Of a DNA stretch of 64,000 nt, positions 11,645 through 23,600 are shown piece after piece. Both the position numbers and the translations under genes were made by a program. Position 1 is the stretch's first letter; the number at the start of each line of letters is the position of its first letter. Source of the stretch: Nereocystis luetkeana (taxonomy: Eukaryota; Sar; Phaeophyceae; Laminariales; Laminariaceae). The notes under the pieces are model-generated. The model worked only from the letters and a program-made list of their open reading frames with translations, ran no database searches and was not told the DNA's origin. The DNA is taken from NCBI GenBank assembly GCA_031213475.1, contig JARUPZ010000012.1, positions 5,218,949-5,282,948 on the forward strand. Reading direction: 5' to 3'.

Positions 11645-11760
11645 ATTCTATAGCTTCTTTGCTGCTGCTGCTGCTGCTGCTGCTTCTGCTTCCGCTGTTG
11701 TTGCTGCTGCTGCTGCTACTGCTGCTGAGATAGATCTATCTAACTATTATAAAGAGTAGA
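11645..11760 (-). promoter_or_regulatory. CAG-repeat 5' leader and TATA-like box of the RING gene
   Basis: On the minus strand, TTTATAATAG (11744-11753) lies about 100 bp before the ATG and is followed by a leader of CAG/CAA repeats (11660-11730). It is a plausible core promoter and 5' UTR, judged from position and motif alone. Confidence 0.25.
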
Positions 11761-13639
11761 CTATTGCTATTTAGGTGTTCTCACTGCTCATGGGTACAAA
11801 AAAAAGGGGACAGGGAGGCGGTTGTGGTGCAGGCGAAGGTGGGCGAGAGAGAGGGGGGGGGAGGAGGGGAGCAGCCGCCGCCGAGGGAGAGAGGGGAACG
11901 AGAAAGGAGGGGGAAGGGCGGAGGTGGTCGATGGTCGAGATGTATAAACTCGCAAATCGGCAACCAGAAGACAGAGAATAAAACATGTACGTGCCAGGTA
12001 TGCATGCCTGCTGCGACCCTTGCAAGCGCAGAAAGCTATTAATAGACGTATGACCGTTTCTCACTTTAAGAAAGTGGTAACCGTATACAATGAAAATAAT
12101 AAACCACAAAAAAAATAACCATGCACGGTGGGGGGGGGGGGGGGGGCAATCAATCAAGCAGACGACCCTCGCTCGCTTGCTTCGTGCAGAAATATGATGG
12201 AGAACTGTACGGGGGGCGGGGGGGGGGGGGGTGGCCAGTCGTGTGTTCTACTGTAATATAACTATTTAACGCCGAGCTCTGCCGAGCTCTTCAACAATTT
12301 TAACAACAACACGTACAGTTCCTGATCGACTTGGAGTCACGAAGAGGGAAACTGTGAACGGCGGTGAGTCGTCGTGCGTGCACAGACAGTACAGGATGGC
12401 GTTGGTTTGGGCTAGGAGCAACTCACTAATTCTCCTCGACCCAGGGAAGCACGGAAGGGCCGGCCAGAGATTTTTGGGGTGTCATGGCGTAGGTGGCTGG
12501 CACTCATCCCTGTACGCTGCTCTCCCCCCCCGAACGAACACCAATCAATCGATGGTGGAGGGAACATCGATCGTCAGTCACACCCACCTACTGTATTAAT
12601 ATCTGGGTCGCTACCTACGTCCTAGGTACACGATACACCTGGTAGGATACTTGCGGTATCGCGAGAAACTAGGGTCAGAGAAGCGACACCACAATAATAT
12701 AGTTAATTTAATCCAAGGCAAGGATGGCATGGAGACTCTTGCCAACGGCAAGATGCTGCTACCGTACCGGTGGTCATCGGATACACATGAAGTTTGTTAA
12801 TAGAAGCGTGGGTATACTCGTTCAGACAGACGGCAGTACCAGGTACCTGTGGTATTCGCTCGCGTACTATTTATTAATAGTACGAGGCTAAAGACGGTCA
12901 AGTCAATCAAGTCTATATCTACAAGCGGTAGAAGTGGATGAATTGGCGAGCCGCAAAGTAGGATCCAATCCAACCACAACGACACCATCAGCCCAGTGCT
13001 ACCACTACCGCTTGCTGTGGGTATAGCTAATACTATAGCCTGCCGTGCTCCCGTCAGGAGAGAGGGGGGGGTGCCCGCGGGGGTATCGGCGCCTGCCCAC
13101 CTACTGCTTTGCTCACAGCGACACATTCATAGTTGACGGACAAGAAATACGAAGACGCTCCCGAGATCAAGGACCCCCAGAGGCCGACAAGCGGTCCACC
13201 CGTGTTTCAACCACAAATTAACGGACAGACGACAGACAGACGTATGTATCGGCGCGCTTGTGCAGCAGTAAGTAAGTACCAGGTAGCTATCACCAGGTAT
13301 ATATATGTATATCGCCGACTCTATATATATCCTTCGTGTGCGTGCGTGCGCCTATGTATGATGTTAACGACCAGGGGAAGCCGAGGATGCGTGCGCGTAC
13401 CCTGTTGTGTAACGCACGACAAGAGACAGCAGCAATCTGTTGTGCATGCACCAGGTATCTTCGAAAGAGGAGCTTCCGACTCCCATCACACATACGAGTG
13501 AGTAGAAGAGAGAGCGAAGAACGAATGCAGCCCGGACGAAAGAAAACACAGCGCGTTTCCAACCCACTCGACCAACCCAGCAACTAACGAACAACACCAA
13601 CGACGAGTCGAGTGTATCTACCCAAACAGCTCGACTCAC

Positions 13640-13762
13640 CAGAGAAACAATAGAGGCGGGCGTGATGATCCCGTCTTGCTGTGTACTCCACGGATAGTGC
13701 GAGCAGATGATGATGGTGCTCGCGAACTTCCAGCCCCTCCTCCTCTGCCGGAAACGAGCTGA
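13640..13762 (-). CDS. orphan exon candidate, 41 codons
   Basis: On the minus strand a CAG acceptor precedes 13762 and a strong donor CTCTG|GTGAGT follows 13640. The 123 bases between them are exactly 41 codons, open in phase 0: SARFRQRRRGWKFASTIIIC, then SHYPWSTQQDGIITPASIVS, then L. The mix of residues looks like real protein, unlike the homopolymer frames around it. I cannot name a family, and no partner exons were recognised on either side. Confidence 0.3.
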
Positions 13763-15157
13763 CTGTTTGGGGGTATGTTTTATATATACTGCCGTGCGGG
13801 CCTAAACTACTGCTGTCTTGTTGGGCCTCGGATCTGCCTCATGGGGTGATCATGCATGAGTTGGTTTTGTTGTCAGGGACCCTGGCTGCTGGCTGCTGCT
13901 GTGCGCCTTGCTCGTGGAACCTCGCCAAGAAAAACTTCCGAATTGGGCTCGTCTGATTGGCCCAATCCAACAGTCCTGCACGATTTTTCGGGGTCCTGGA
14001 ACTGGCCAAAAACACGAAAAAAAGGGGGGGAAAAACGACCATATTTTCGAAATCTGCGAAGACTTCGTGCCATGGGCACGGGACACTCACTGATGTTGGA
14101 GGCTCGGGCGAGGCCAGGCTCTCGCGTGAGGGGGGGAGGCCTGGGGTACGCGGGGGTGCGCGGTGTTGTGTCTGGGCCCTATAGAAGGGTGTATCGTACC
14201 TCGTACACCCATGCATGTGTGACAAGTAAAAAAAACGAGGCACCCGAAAATCCCGGACAACAAGCAATCCGTTTCACCAGCACGCCCTGAGATACCAGGT
14301 ACCTACCTGGTTTTTGCTTGACCGCGTAACCTGTAGCGGTGCGAGTAGCTCTTCTACGAAAGTCAACGGGAGTATATACTAATGCGTACAGTGTAATGCA
14401 CCATAGGGCCTAAAGTATTCCATGGCGCGATGGGGAAAACCAAATACTAGTATATACCTGGTATATTCGTACCGCACAAAAACACGAAGAAATTTGGCAG
14501 CGGTTACAGGTTATACTGAAGTTAGTGGGAAACGTGACACACACCCTTGTGCATGTGTAAGAAATCCACTACCAGGTACCAGGTACTTTGTAGCCTGTGA
14601 GCCTGGGCAGCAAGTACCCCGGCTTCTAACGAGAGGGTTGATCCTTTTACTTTTTACTCGTACGAGATAATACAATGTGCACACCAGATACATAATACAT
14701 ACATGGTACACGCCAACAGATAGATGCAGCATGAAAGAAACGCAAAAAGAAAGAGCAGACAAACAATTTCGTTCTCCGGGGCGCAAAAAAAAAAGAGAAA
14801 GACCAGGCAAGACAGAAGGGATCGTATGTGGAGAAGATGCCTCTTTTTTGTGTGCTTCCTGTATGACTCGTGTACTACTGCTTACAGCAGTAGCAGCAGG
14901 TATATATTTTCATTCGTGGCCAAAAACTGCTAAAAATAATAACACCAGGTAGGTACTAAACTATATACTTCTGATGTACCAGGTACCAGGTAAATACTAA
15001 TATTCTACCAGGGTTACTTGGAATCAGAGTACCAGGTACCTGGTAGTCATTAATCTGTAATAATAATAAGCAATTTTCGCAAAAAAAAGGGGGTTGACGA
15101 CAAAAAAAGCTGCAGATTCGACTATATACTTCGAACTTCGAAGCACACATGTATAGT

Positions 15158-15501
15158 ATTTATTTTATTTTTTATTTTTGTTCATCCCATTCATTATCTT
15201 CGCACATCTTCTTCTCTCTCTCCTTCCCACTCGTAACTCAGATCCGGGGTCACATAGCAGGCTCTTCTCCCCCCTTCCCGCTACGGTATACGTGCCTTCA
15301 CTTTTATCGCGAGAAGATTCCGGCCTTTTCTTCCCTCGTCGACTCGAGTCGAATTGTGCCTACCCACGCTGCAAGGCGCTCTCAACAACTGAATCCTTTT
15401 TTTTTTGCAAATAAAGTCAAATGTCCGACCCACCTGGGGCTCGAACCCAGGACTCAAACAAGAAGAATTCGAGGTTAACCACTTGAACCACCGGGGCGAC
15501 C
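15158..15501 (-). mobile_element. tRNA-derived SINE, copy 1
   Basis: Read on the minus strand it starts with a tRNA-like head, GGTCGCCCCGGTGGTTCAAG..., which contains an A-box-like TGGTTCAAGTGG and a B-box-like GGTTCGAGCCCC. A roughly 250-bp unrelated body follows (GTGACCCCGGATCTGAG word, two internal A-rich stretches), then an A/T-rich tail at 15158-15180. It is about 88-90% identical by eye to 25122-25458 along its whole length. The structure is that of a Pol III SINE, not a functional tRNA gene. Confidence 0.85.
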
Positions 15502-16074
15502 GGCAAAGTCAGAATCTGAAAAAATATGACAGGCAGGCAGGCACGCAGAGACCAGTCAGAGTCTGGGACAGACAAGAAAATAACCAGCCAAATAGCGAAC
15601 CGACGACTTTTGGCCAGGAACGGCACTCACCTGTGCAGCACAGAGTATATACTTGTATCCTGGTAAAAGTTACTACCAGGTACCAGGTATATTGTAGTAA
15701 GTTTTTTTTTTTTTCATCTTCCTCTGTTGACAGGATATCTTCCTGTTGCTACAACGGTTATTTCATACCTGGTATTTACATACCTGGTAATATAGTGCTG
15801 CTGTGCATGAAATTTAGGGTTACCTGGCACCCTTCTTTGTATGTATAAACAGTAAATAACAGAAGCACATCACAGCGATGATAGCACTATTAATAACTAA
15901 TCTCTGATCATCTGATCATCGTTCTCGGTCGAGAACGAAAAAAAGCAGATGGATACGTTACACATACAACAACAACGAACGCGTCGTCAACGGTAGGCGG
16001 AAATATCGCATCAATCGGACATAACATAATGTCGACTCGGATATAGATCGCGATAACAATCGGAAAAAAATATT

Positions 16075-16285
16075 TGGAAATATATTTATATGGCATCAAT
16101 AGTCGGAAATATCGATTCGGGAAGGTCACGCTAATCGCAAACATCGATTCTGCAAGATCGCGCGCCAGTCGGAAACATCGATCCGCAAAGGCCGCGTCAA
16201 TCGGAAACAAACATCGATTCGGAAAAATAAGGTCAATCAGAAAGATCGACTCGGAACAATCTCGCCAATCGGAAAGAAAACCGAT
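16075..16285. repeat. minisatellite, ~34-bp unit with ATCGAT
   Basis: Six or so degenerate units of AGTCGGAAACATCGATTCGG followed by AAAGGTCGCGCC-like sequence. No coding interpretation is supported. Confidence 0.7.
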
Positions 16286-16679
16286 TTGGACTTTTTCAAG
16301 TACGTGCACTTTTTATATTTCCTTCTCATACTAAACCTATACCTGGTGCATACAGAGTATATACAACATTGTACTACTCGTACAGGTAAAACTACCAGTA
16401 TTGCTGTTGATCGTATATATGGCGCGTGTGGCTGAGTGCTCCCTTCCCTCCCCACCCACGCCCGCGCCGAAAAATCAAGCGCACAAGAAAAAAATACGCC
16501 TGGAAAAACGGAAACGGCAAAACAGAGGACCACCCCCCCCTCATCCCTCCCCCGCGGACACCGCCGGTCGAGCGAAGCAACTATAGTGTTGTCCGTACTG
16601 GAAGAACGAGACAAACCGAGCTACACAACAAATAATCACACCTCAGGAGACCACAGGAGACCCCCCCCCCCCCCCCCGG

Positions 16680-16838
16680 CCCAACACCTCACGGCGCTTC
16701 GCGCTTGGTGCAAGCAATGCTTGCCTGGTCGTGTTCGGTGAAATCCCGACGTGCTCCGTCTCGGCATCGTAGGGATACGAGGGTCAACATGGTCATACGA
16801 ATACGGCCATGCACGACAAGAGTACACCCCCCCCCTTC
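16680..16838 (+). repeat. R1 dispersed repeat, truncated copy
   Basis: It starts at CACCTCACGGCGCTTCGCGC, runs through the R1 core and ends at GAGTACACCCCCCCCC. The core carries small changes (GGTCGTGTTCGGTGAAATCC). Confidence 0.8.
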
Positions 16839-18043
16839 CCCCCCCGCCCCTGCCAATTTTCTCCTGTTCTCGCGCAAAAATCAGCGTTCTGCACTGCATA
16901 GAAAACATGCATGACAACAAGCTAAAAAATCAAAACAGCGCGTTGAGTTGCCGAACGTACGTATACCACACTGGTCCGTGAATATAACACACATTTATAC
17001 TATTGATGTTAATGTGAAACGGTGACTATATTCCCGGTCAGAGTGGTACATCGCGTGCGCGCGGTGTTGCCGCGAGCGGCGATTGACACCCATCTTCGGC
17101 AAAATCAACAGGTTACGGGTACAACCACGACGAGACCACCAAAACATCAACATCAGCAGCAAAAGTACTACTGCAGTAGCGGTAAACATCTCTCGCGTTT
17201 TATTTATGGCTTATCCTTTCTTTGTTTTAGTTATCCCTTGCCTGTCTTCTCTGGTATTTTTCTTTCATCTGCCTGTTTATCCCCGTCTCTCTTTCAAGTA
17301 TCTCCGTCGCTCTCTCCCTCGTCGCCTTCCTATTAATAGTATCGGCTCCAGGAGAAATCTGACCCTACGTACTATTGATACTACTGTACACATACTGCAT
17401 CAAAACCTACATGCTGACCTATTGCTGTACTGCGACAGACCCACAGCTGTCCCGTTGCTGTACTGCGACAAACCTATTGATATATTTCAACAAGCCTACT
17501 GAAGGGTACTCCGACACACCTGCAGAACAGCAGTACTGCGGCAGACCCACTGAACGATCTGCAAAAAAACTACAATGAACAGCAGTATCGCACTGCAACA
17601 AACACGCTCAACATGAGTGCCACAACAAAACCCACTGCGGGCCTGCCCGCCCACCGCCAAGGATTGATCAGGGGCGCTTCGTCACAAAAATAGGAAGATG
17701 CAGGGTCACGCGTTTGTAGACTTAAAAATGAATAAACAAGTGATGGCCGTTGGGGGCAGGGGGCCCCGGGTTATCTTCCGAAACACAAGCCACCGAGACA
17801 AAAAAAACACCAGCAGCAGTAGCAGCAGCAGCAGCAAAGACGGCGGCTGCCCAATCAAGAAGCCTTCCTTCCGCTGTGAACGACCGAGAACAACTAGATA
17901 TACCAACCAACCACAATCAAGCATTCAATCAATCCATCAACCCTCCGTCATCTATAAAAAAATGGCACAAAAAAACGCAAACAACGCAGTAAACAACGTG
18001 CACGTGTAGGACTGAAAGCAACAACCCTCACACCAAACGTACG

Positions 18044-18076
<33 letters not shown>

Positions 18077-19360
18077 TCGCCAGTCAGCGAGATCGTCAGC
18101 GCAGGTACACGTACCCGAAAGGGTCATAGAGGCAGCCTCACAGGCTGCCCACCCACGCCAAACCCATCCCGCACACACCCCCGAGGCTTCCAGCAGGGGG
18201 GGCAGTCAACAATCGCCCCCCCCTATAGGCCACGCCCTTCCGTAAAGGCCACGCCTTACCCTGAAGGCCAAGCTTCTGAAAGCAGAAACAAAGCCAACAA
18301 CAGGCACCGCATGCTGTTGCTCATACTGGCTCGAATCACCCGAGCAACCTGAAACACACGACCGACCATGACCAACAGCCCGCGGGCTGCCGTTCTTGTT
18401 GGCTTAATCCACCCGATCGACCCGAAAAAACCACGACCGGCAAAGCCAACAGCCCGCGGGCTGCCGTTCTTATTGGCTCAATTCACCCGAGCGACCTGAA
18501 ACCCGCGACCGACCGATCATTCCCACAAAAACACACACAAAAAGAATTCACAGGTTAAGAGGGGACGGGGTTTGCATCAGCCTCGCGTACACCGACTCTC
18601 TTCGATCTCCCTTAGGAGCTGAGGCCATCTGTTGATGCATCAGGAGGGGGGGGTGGAGGGGGCGGAGCGGGGAGTCGGGGGGGGTGGAGGGGGTGTACTC
18701 AATATCATGCATAGCCGGGGGCGGCGGAGGCATAGCGGGGAGGAGGGGAAGGGGGGGGGGGGGAGGGGGGAAGAAGGTAGGAGAGGCTGGGCAAGGGCGG
18801 CGTTGAACAAGCTTGCGGCACTTTTGCGTATTCCACCAATGCAGCGAAAACAATGTCTTCCGTACATGCCTTCGGGCTCTGCCGCACAGCGCGGCGCCCA
18901 GTCGCAATTCTGAAAAACACATCCAACAGACAATAAACGGTTTGGACTCCAGCATGGCAATAGTACTCGTAATGGGCGAGCTCTCGACATCTCAGGGATG
19001 CGGGAAAATAACAAAAGTGCCCACGCCAAGGACTAAGAACGAACAAACGGGGGCGCGGGCGGGGTCCTTGTGTGACCGTGGTCTGCCAGATAATTCCTTG
19101 AAACTGATACTGATAGTGGTCACGGTTGGTGGTGGTGGTGGTAGTGGGTAAAGGGGGCAAGGGCGACCGCGGTTTTGGCGTATCGGAACGCCCTCGATTA
19201 TTCTCGGAACACCCCTCCCCGCGTTTCTCGCGCCACCATCAGAGGCACCGCGCCTATACCCCGCATATAAATGCCGCGGAATCGGCGGCCCACCCGCAAC
19301 CGACGCAACAACAGGCCAGCTGCCCCTACAAGGCGGAGCTCACGCCGAAAGCAGCCCCCT

Positions 19361-19412
19361 CTACGGTCATACAACTGCGGCCATGCATGATATCGAGTAC
19401 CCCCCCCCCCAT
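19361..19412 (+). repeat. R1 dispersed repeat, terminal fragment
   Basis: Only TACGGTCATACAACTGCGGCC through ATCGAGTACCCCCCCC remains. A matching reverse-strand fragment lies at 18684-18722. Confidence 0.65.
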
Positions 19413-19899
19413 CCTCCCTGTCTTCACCTCTCCCTCCCTCCTCCCGCCGTGACCTTTCTCGGAACGCGACCGCGCCTACTAACAATCCATCGCTATCGCT
19501 ACCTATTAATAGTGCACCTCAAGTTATTCACATGAGGAGAGGAGGTCCATGCCTTACCCCTCAAAACCGATTTCCATTGAAAAAAGAAGAGTACGCCGGA
19601 ACTCGATCGACAAGGCCGATGTATTTGCCTTGGAAGGCAGGCACTTACCAACCATTTTTCACTAAAAAAATACGAACAACAGGAGCAACGCAAATATTGG
19701 ACTGCAAATTTATGGGGCGGTTGGCTACTCAGCTGACAAGCCCCCAGTCAGTCACACATGCTTGGGTGGACCAAAAGGGAGCCTCTGTTAGGTATGCAAC
19801 ATAATCACAAGTCCACAAGTCAGCGCTGACTGATGGAGAAGCAATTGTGGCGCATATCTAACGAGGGCACGGTCCAGGGTCGACTGGTTGTTGACCCAT

Positions 19900-19980
19900 T
19901 TAGTACTGCAGTCCCGTTATGGGGACAAACTACTTACAAATTCGAGTGGTTTGTTCCTAAGATGGGACTGCAGTCCTAAA
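19900..19980. mobile_element. small hairpin MITE (ACTGCAGTCCC termini)
   Basis: ACTGCAGTCCCGTTATGG at the left is mirrored by AAGATGGGACTGCAGTCC at the right, about 80 bp apart. A diverged relative lies at 46083-46157. Confidence 0.5.
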
Positions 19981-20220
19981 AAGTTGTCAAGTACTGGACC
20001 TCAGATGCAACCCGAGGGACTGCAACCCCTTTTTAGTCAACGCTGCCGGGTAACGATGGCCTCCAACCCTTGCGATGGAGTAGGCTCTTGCTGTGTACAC
20101 GGAATGTTGGTGCCTCTGCTTGCCTTCAGAATATTCCCGTCGTTATCACGGTATTTATAAACTCTGCAACACTCTTATCTACCGTACATGTAGGGTGGCT
20201 TTGCTGCCTCCTTCTCTCGC

Positions 20221-20626
20221 CTCAAATTCGTACTCCGTGCCGACTGGCGGGACGTGGTCGATGCACGAGTTAACGTTGCACAGGATGTCCAGCATACGCG
20301 ACTGGAGCAAGTCCACGGCCGTCTTCTGCAGCCGCCGCCGGGCTAGAACTGCCGAGTACGAGTTAGCAAAAGGGGAAAGGGGGGGGGGGGGGGGGGGGCG
20401 CGGGCGCACATTTCGAGAAAAAAAAATAATGGCAAGCCGCTCTCGATGGACATGTGTTTGCTGTTTACTTGTGAATATTCACACACAGGGACGGCGTGCT
20501 TCAGCGCACGAGAAGAGGGCACGGCTAGCACGGCTATACTTAGCTCCCTCCCTCCCTCCCTCCCTCGCTTTCACTCTCTCTCTCTACTCCTGGATTTCTG
20601 CATCATTCTGCCGTCCCCTCTCCACT

Positions 20627-20680
<54 letters not shown>

Positions 20681-23600
20681 CCCTCTCTCTCCCTCTTACC
20701 GGACGTTTCGTCGTCCTCCGTGGGGTGAGGAGAAGTATTCACCAGCACAGGAATGACCCAGTGCTCCCACACCACCTTTTCCTCCTTCAGGAACAGCCCG
20801 AACGACTTCTTCACCTAGAAGGCCGACCGCAGAGAGGGCAAGAACAAGCCGGTAAAAACAAAAACAAGAAAAAAAAAAAATGAAGAAAAAAACGCGGCAA
20901 AACAGTCCGACTCTCACCGACCAATTCAACCACCCCCACCCCCCATGGTCATACAGCAGTACGACTACGGCCATGCATGTCGTCGAGTACCCCCCCCCCC
21001 CCGGTTTCCCGACTCGCCGCCGTCGTCGCTCGTCGTCGCTGCCCGCTCCGAACACCGGCCGCGTGTATTACAGCAGTACCATCATCATGCGATAGCGCGA
21101 TGGCTTGGGCTGTTGCTGCGACGGCGCATGCTTATATCTGCATGCCTGCCTTGTCTGTCTACCTGTGTGTCAGTCTGCCTGCCTGTCTCATCTGCTCATT
21201 ACCGAAGGCTATTCGCGGGTTGGGTCAGCCAGACCTTGCGGGTCGGGTCGGGCCGGGTCAGGTCGGGTCAGGGTTGTGACCCGACCCGTGAGAGCTTCAA
21301 AAACCTCCTGACCCGAGCCGACCCGTGATGTTTCAAAAACATCAGGCTGACTCGACAGGCGAGTCGGGTCATGACACGTTAAGAGCCCTGCTTATTACTA
21401 CCAATCAGGGCGTACATATAAGGAACGTTGGGTATTGATATTAATGTACAAACGACACCTACATTTACGCCCAGAGCGGTGAATACCTGTCTGTTTATTT
21501 GTCTCCCTATCTCTTCGTTTCTCTGTCTGGCTACTGTGAAGGTGTTACCTACTGAGCTCTACGTAGGGGCAAAAGATAGATCGACTACCCAGCCCAGGGT
21601 ATCCATTTAACACTCTCCCCCCCTCTGATAGGCGGGGTATTTGGGGCGTCGGAACCGCCGTGTACGGCCGTACACTGACTCACCCGCTTCGTTTCAATAC
21701 CTGGGGAACCAGGGAGATACAGGGAGGTATGTTTTCAGGAACGCACGCGCAAGCGTTTCTATGTCGGAGAAATGCTCGATTTGAGGTTCGAACCCGTGTC
21801 CTCGACGAAATCAAATGCGAACGGGGTGACCCTTTCAACACTTTCCGGTATGCCCGTTTATCCGCCCGGCCACTTATTCCCGTCTGTTCGCCTTCCTCTC
21901 TCTCGATGCCCCGAGGCCCATTGAAGATGAACGCGACACCACTTCCTAATACTCTGTTATTCTGGACCAGACTCGAATATCGTGCATGTATGGCAGGATT
22001 TGTCCTACTCTAATTTCGGTTAAAAAACGGTCGCATCCTCATTTTCGTCCAAAAGTCCAGCCTGAAATTCTCAACTCCTGATCACTTAAATGCTGTCGCG
22101 TACAGTATACCACTCTGCGCGGAAATATAAGGACCGCTGGGTCTTCAGATTCAAGTATAAACGCTCTCTATATTTCCGTTCGGAACGGCCTATATTTCTA
22201 TAAAAAAACGCCTCCGTTGCCATTCTCGGTTGTGCGAAAAAACAAAAATCGGTTCGCTGGTCTCTCACTCTTCGCATGAAGAAGCTGGTTGCGATCCAGC
22301 CCTTGGACAGGTCCGGCCCGGCGGGGCGAAGGCTTCGCCAAAAGCCTTCCAACGCCCCGTCCACCTGCATGCGTGATTGACAACACCAGCACAAGCAGCA
22401 CCTTCATTTAGCGACAACATCCATGACAGCAAGAATCAACAAGAACACAATAGCGACAATATCGGCCATCAACAGTATCAACAACACCACCAACACCCGC
22501 CCGCAATAAAAACCAGCAGCAACAGCGGTACCACGGCTGGCGGTCGAGTTAGATCATTTTTGTGCGGGCAGAACCTTAAATCCGCACAAGGGGATGATCG
22601 TATCACATGGTGTGAACATGGTAAGGCACCCACGAGGCAGTTCCATAGCAAACCTATTCTGTCTCTGGAAGTGGCCACACCAGAAAATAATCAATTCATT
22701 GATGCTGTCGTCCATACGCAAGTCCGCCTGCTCGGTGAAAACCCGACGTGCTCCGTCCCGGCATTGTAGGGATGCGAGGGTCTATTGTCATACGACCACG
22801 GCCATGCATGATAATGAGTACACCTCCCCCCTCCCCTCGCAAGACATGCTTCCTTCGCTCTCTCACCGCAACATCGACGTCGCGAGCTCCACACCGGGCG
22901 AAAGAAAGCCCGAAATTCTCGCAGTGAGACTGACGATGACATTGTTGTGGTTGTTGTTGTTGGTGTTGTTGCCGCATGAGGGGGCGGGAAAACAGGTGCA
23001 GCACCAGAAGAGAAGAACGAAGCGATAGACACCGGAGAGTGGCGGGTCGACGTCGGAAACAATAAAAGGTAAGGGAAATAAGAAAGGCGGGAGGGGGTGG
23101 GGGGGGGGGGGGGGGGGGGTAAGAGACGAAGAGCAAGGGGCATGGGGGCGAAGGGAGGAAGGGAGAGCGGGAGGGAGTATTCGGATGGTTCGATGGTATT
23201 GTCTGCAGAAAAAAAGCGGATCGTGGGAGCTATTTGCAAGCTACTACCAGGTATAATTTTTAATAGAACGCACGGACGGTGGTAGACACGCTATAATACT
23301 CTACAACTCTGGACGTTTTAGCGTATTGCTGCGGCGTTACGGCAGGCTTACGTATACGCAACAATACCGGCGCACAGCTACCTGTATATCGAAACGAAAA
23401 AATAGAAAAGCACCCCGAACAGCTACTATTACGGGGGACCGCAGTTAATAGGACCTACCAGGTATGGCATATATAAAAACCTATATATTTAACCATTTTT
23501 ACTAACAATATTTGGTCCTATTAACTATGGCCCCCCGTAATATTAATAGTACGATGTAGTAACACACGATAACAGCACCAGCGTAGCTTCTACCGATCAC

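Larger units (their letters stand above)
11760..20178. other. intergenic/repeat region without a clear gene
   Basis: Apart from the separately listed SINE, minisatellite, R1 copies, orphan exon candidate and a small MITE, I recognise no gene. The region is AT-richer from 12000 to 18000 and holds many TACCAGGTA/TACCTGGTA words, especially at 12838, 13276, 14293, 14573, 14978, 15032, 15675 and 15767. GCAG repeats lie at 18043-18075. A ~100-bp tandem duplication (AACAGCCCGCGGGCTGCCG) lies at 18340-18510. Confidence 0.5.

Noticed and set aside
15410..15501. Functional tRNA gene on the minus strand
   Set aside because: A- and B-box words are present, but the cloverleaf does not close, and the segment is part of a longer repeat found again at 25370-25458, so it is a SINE head.
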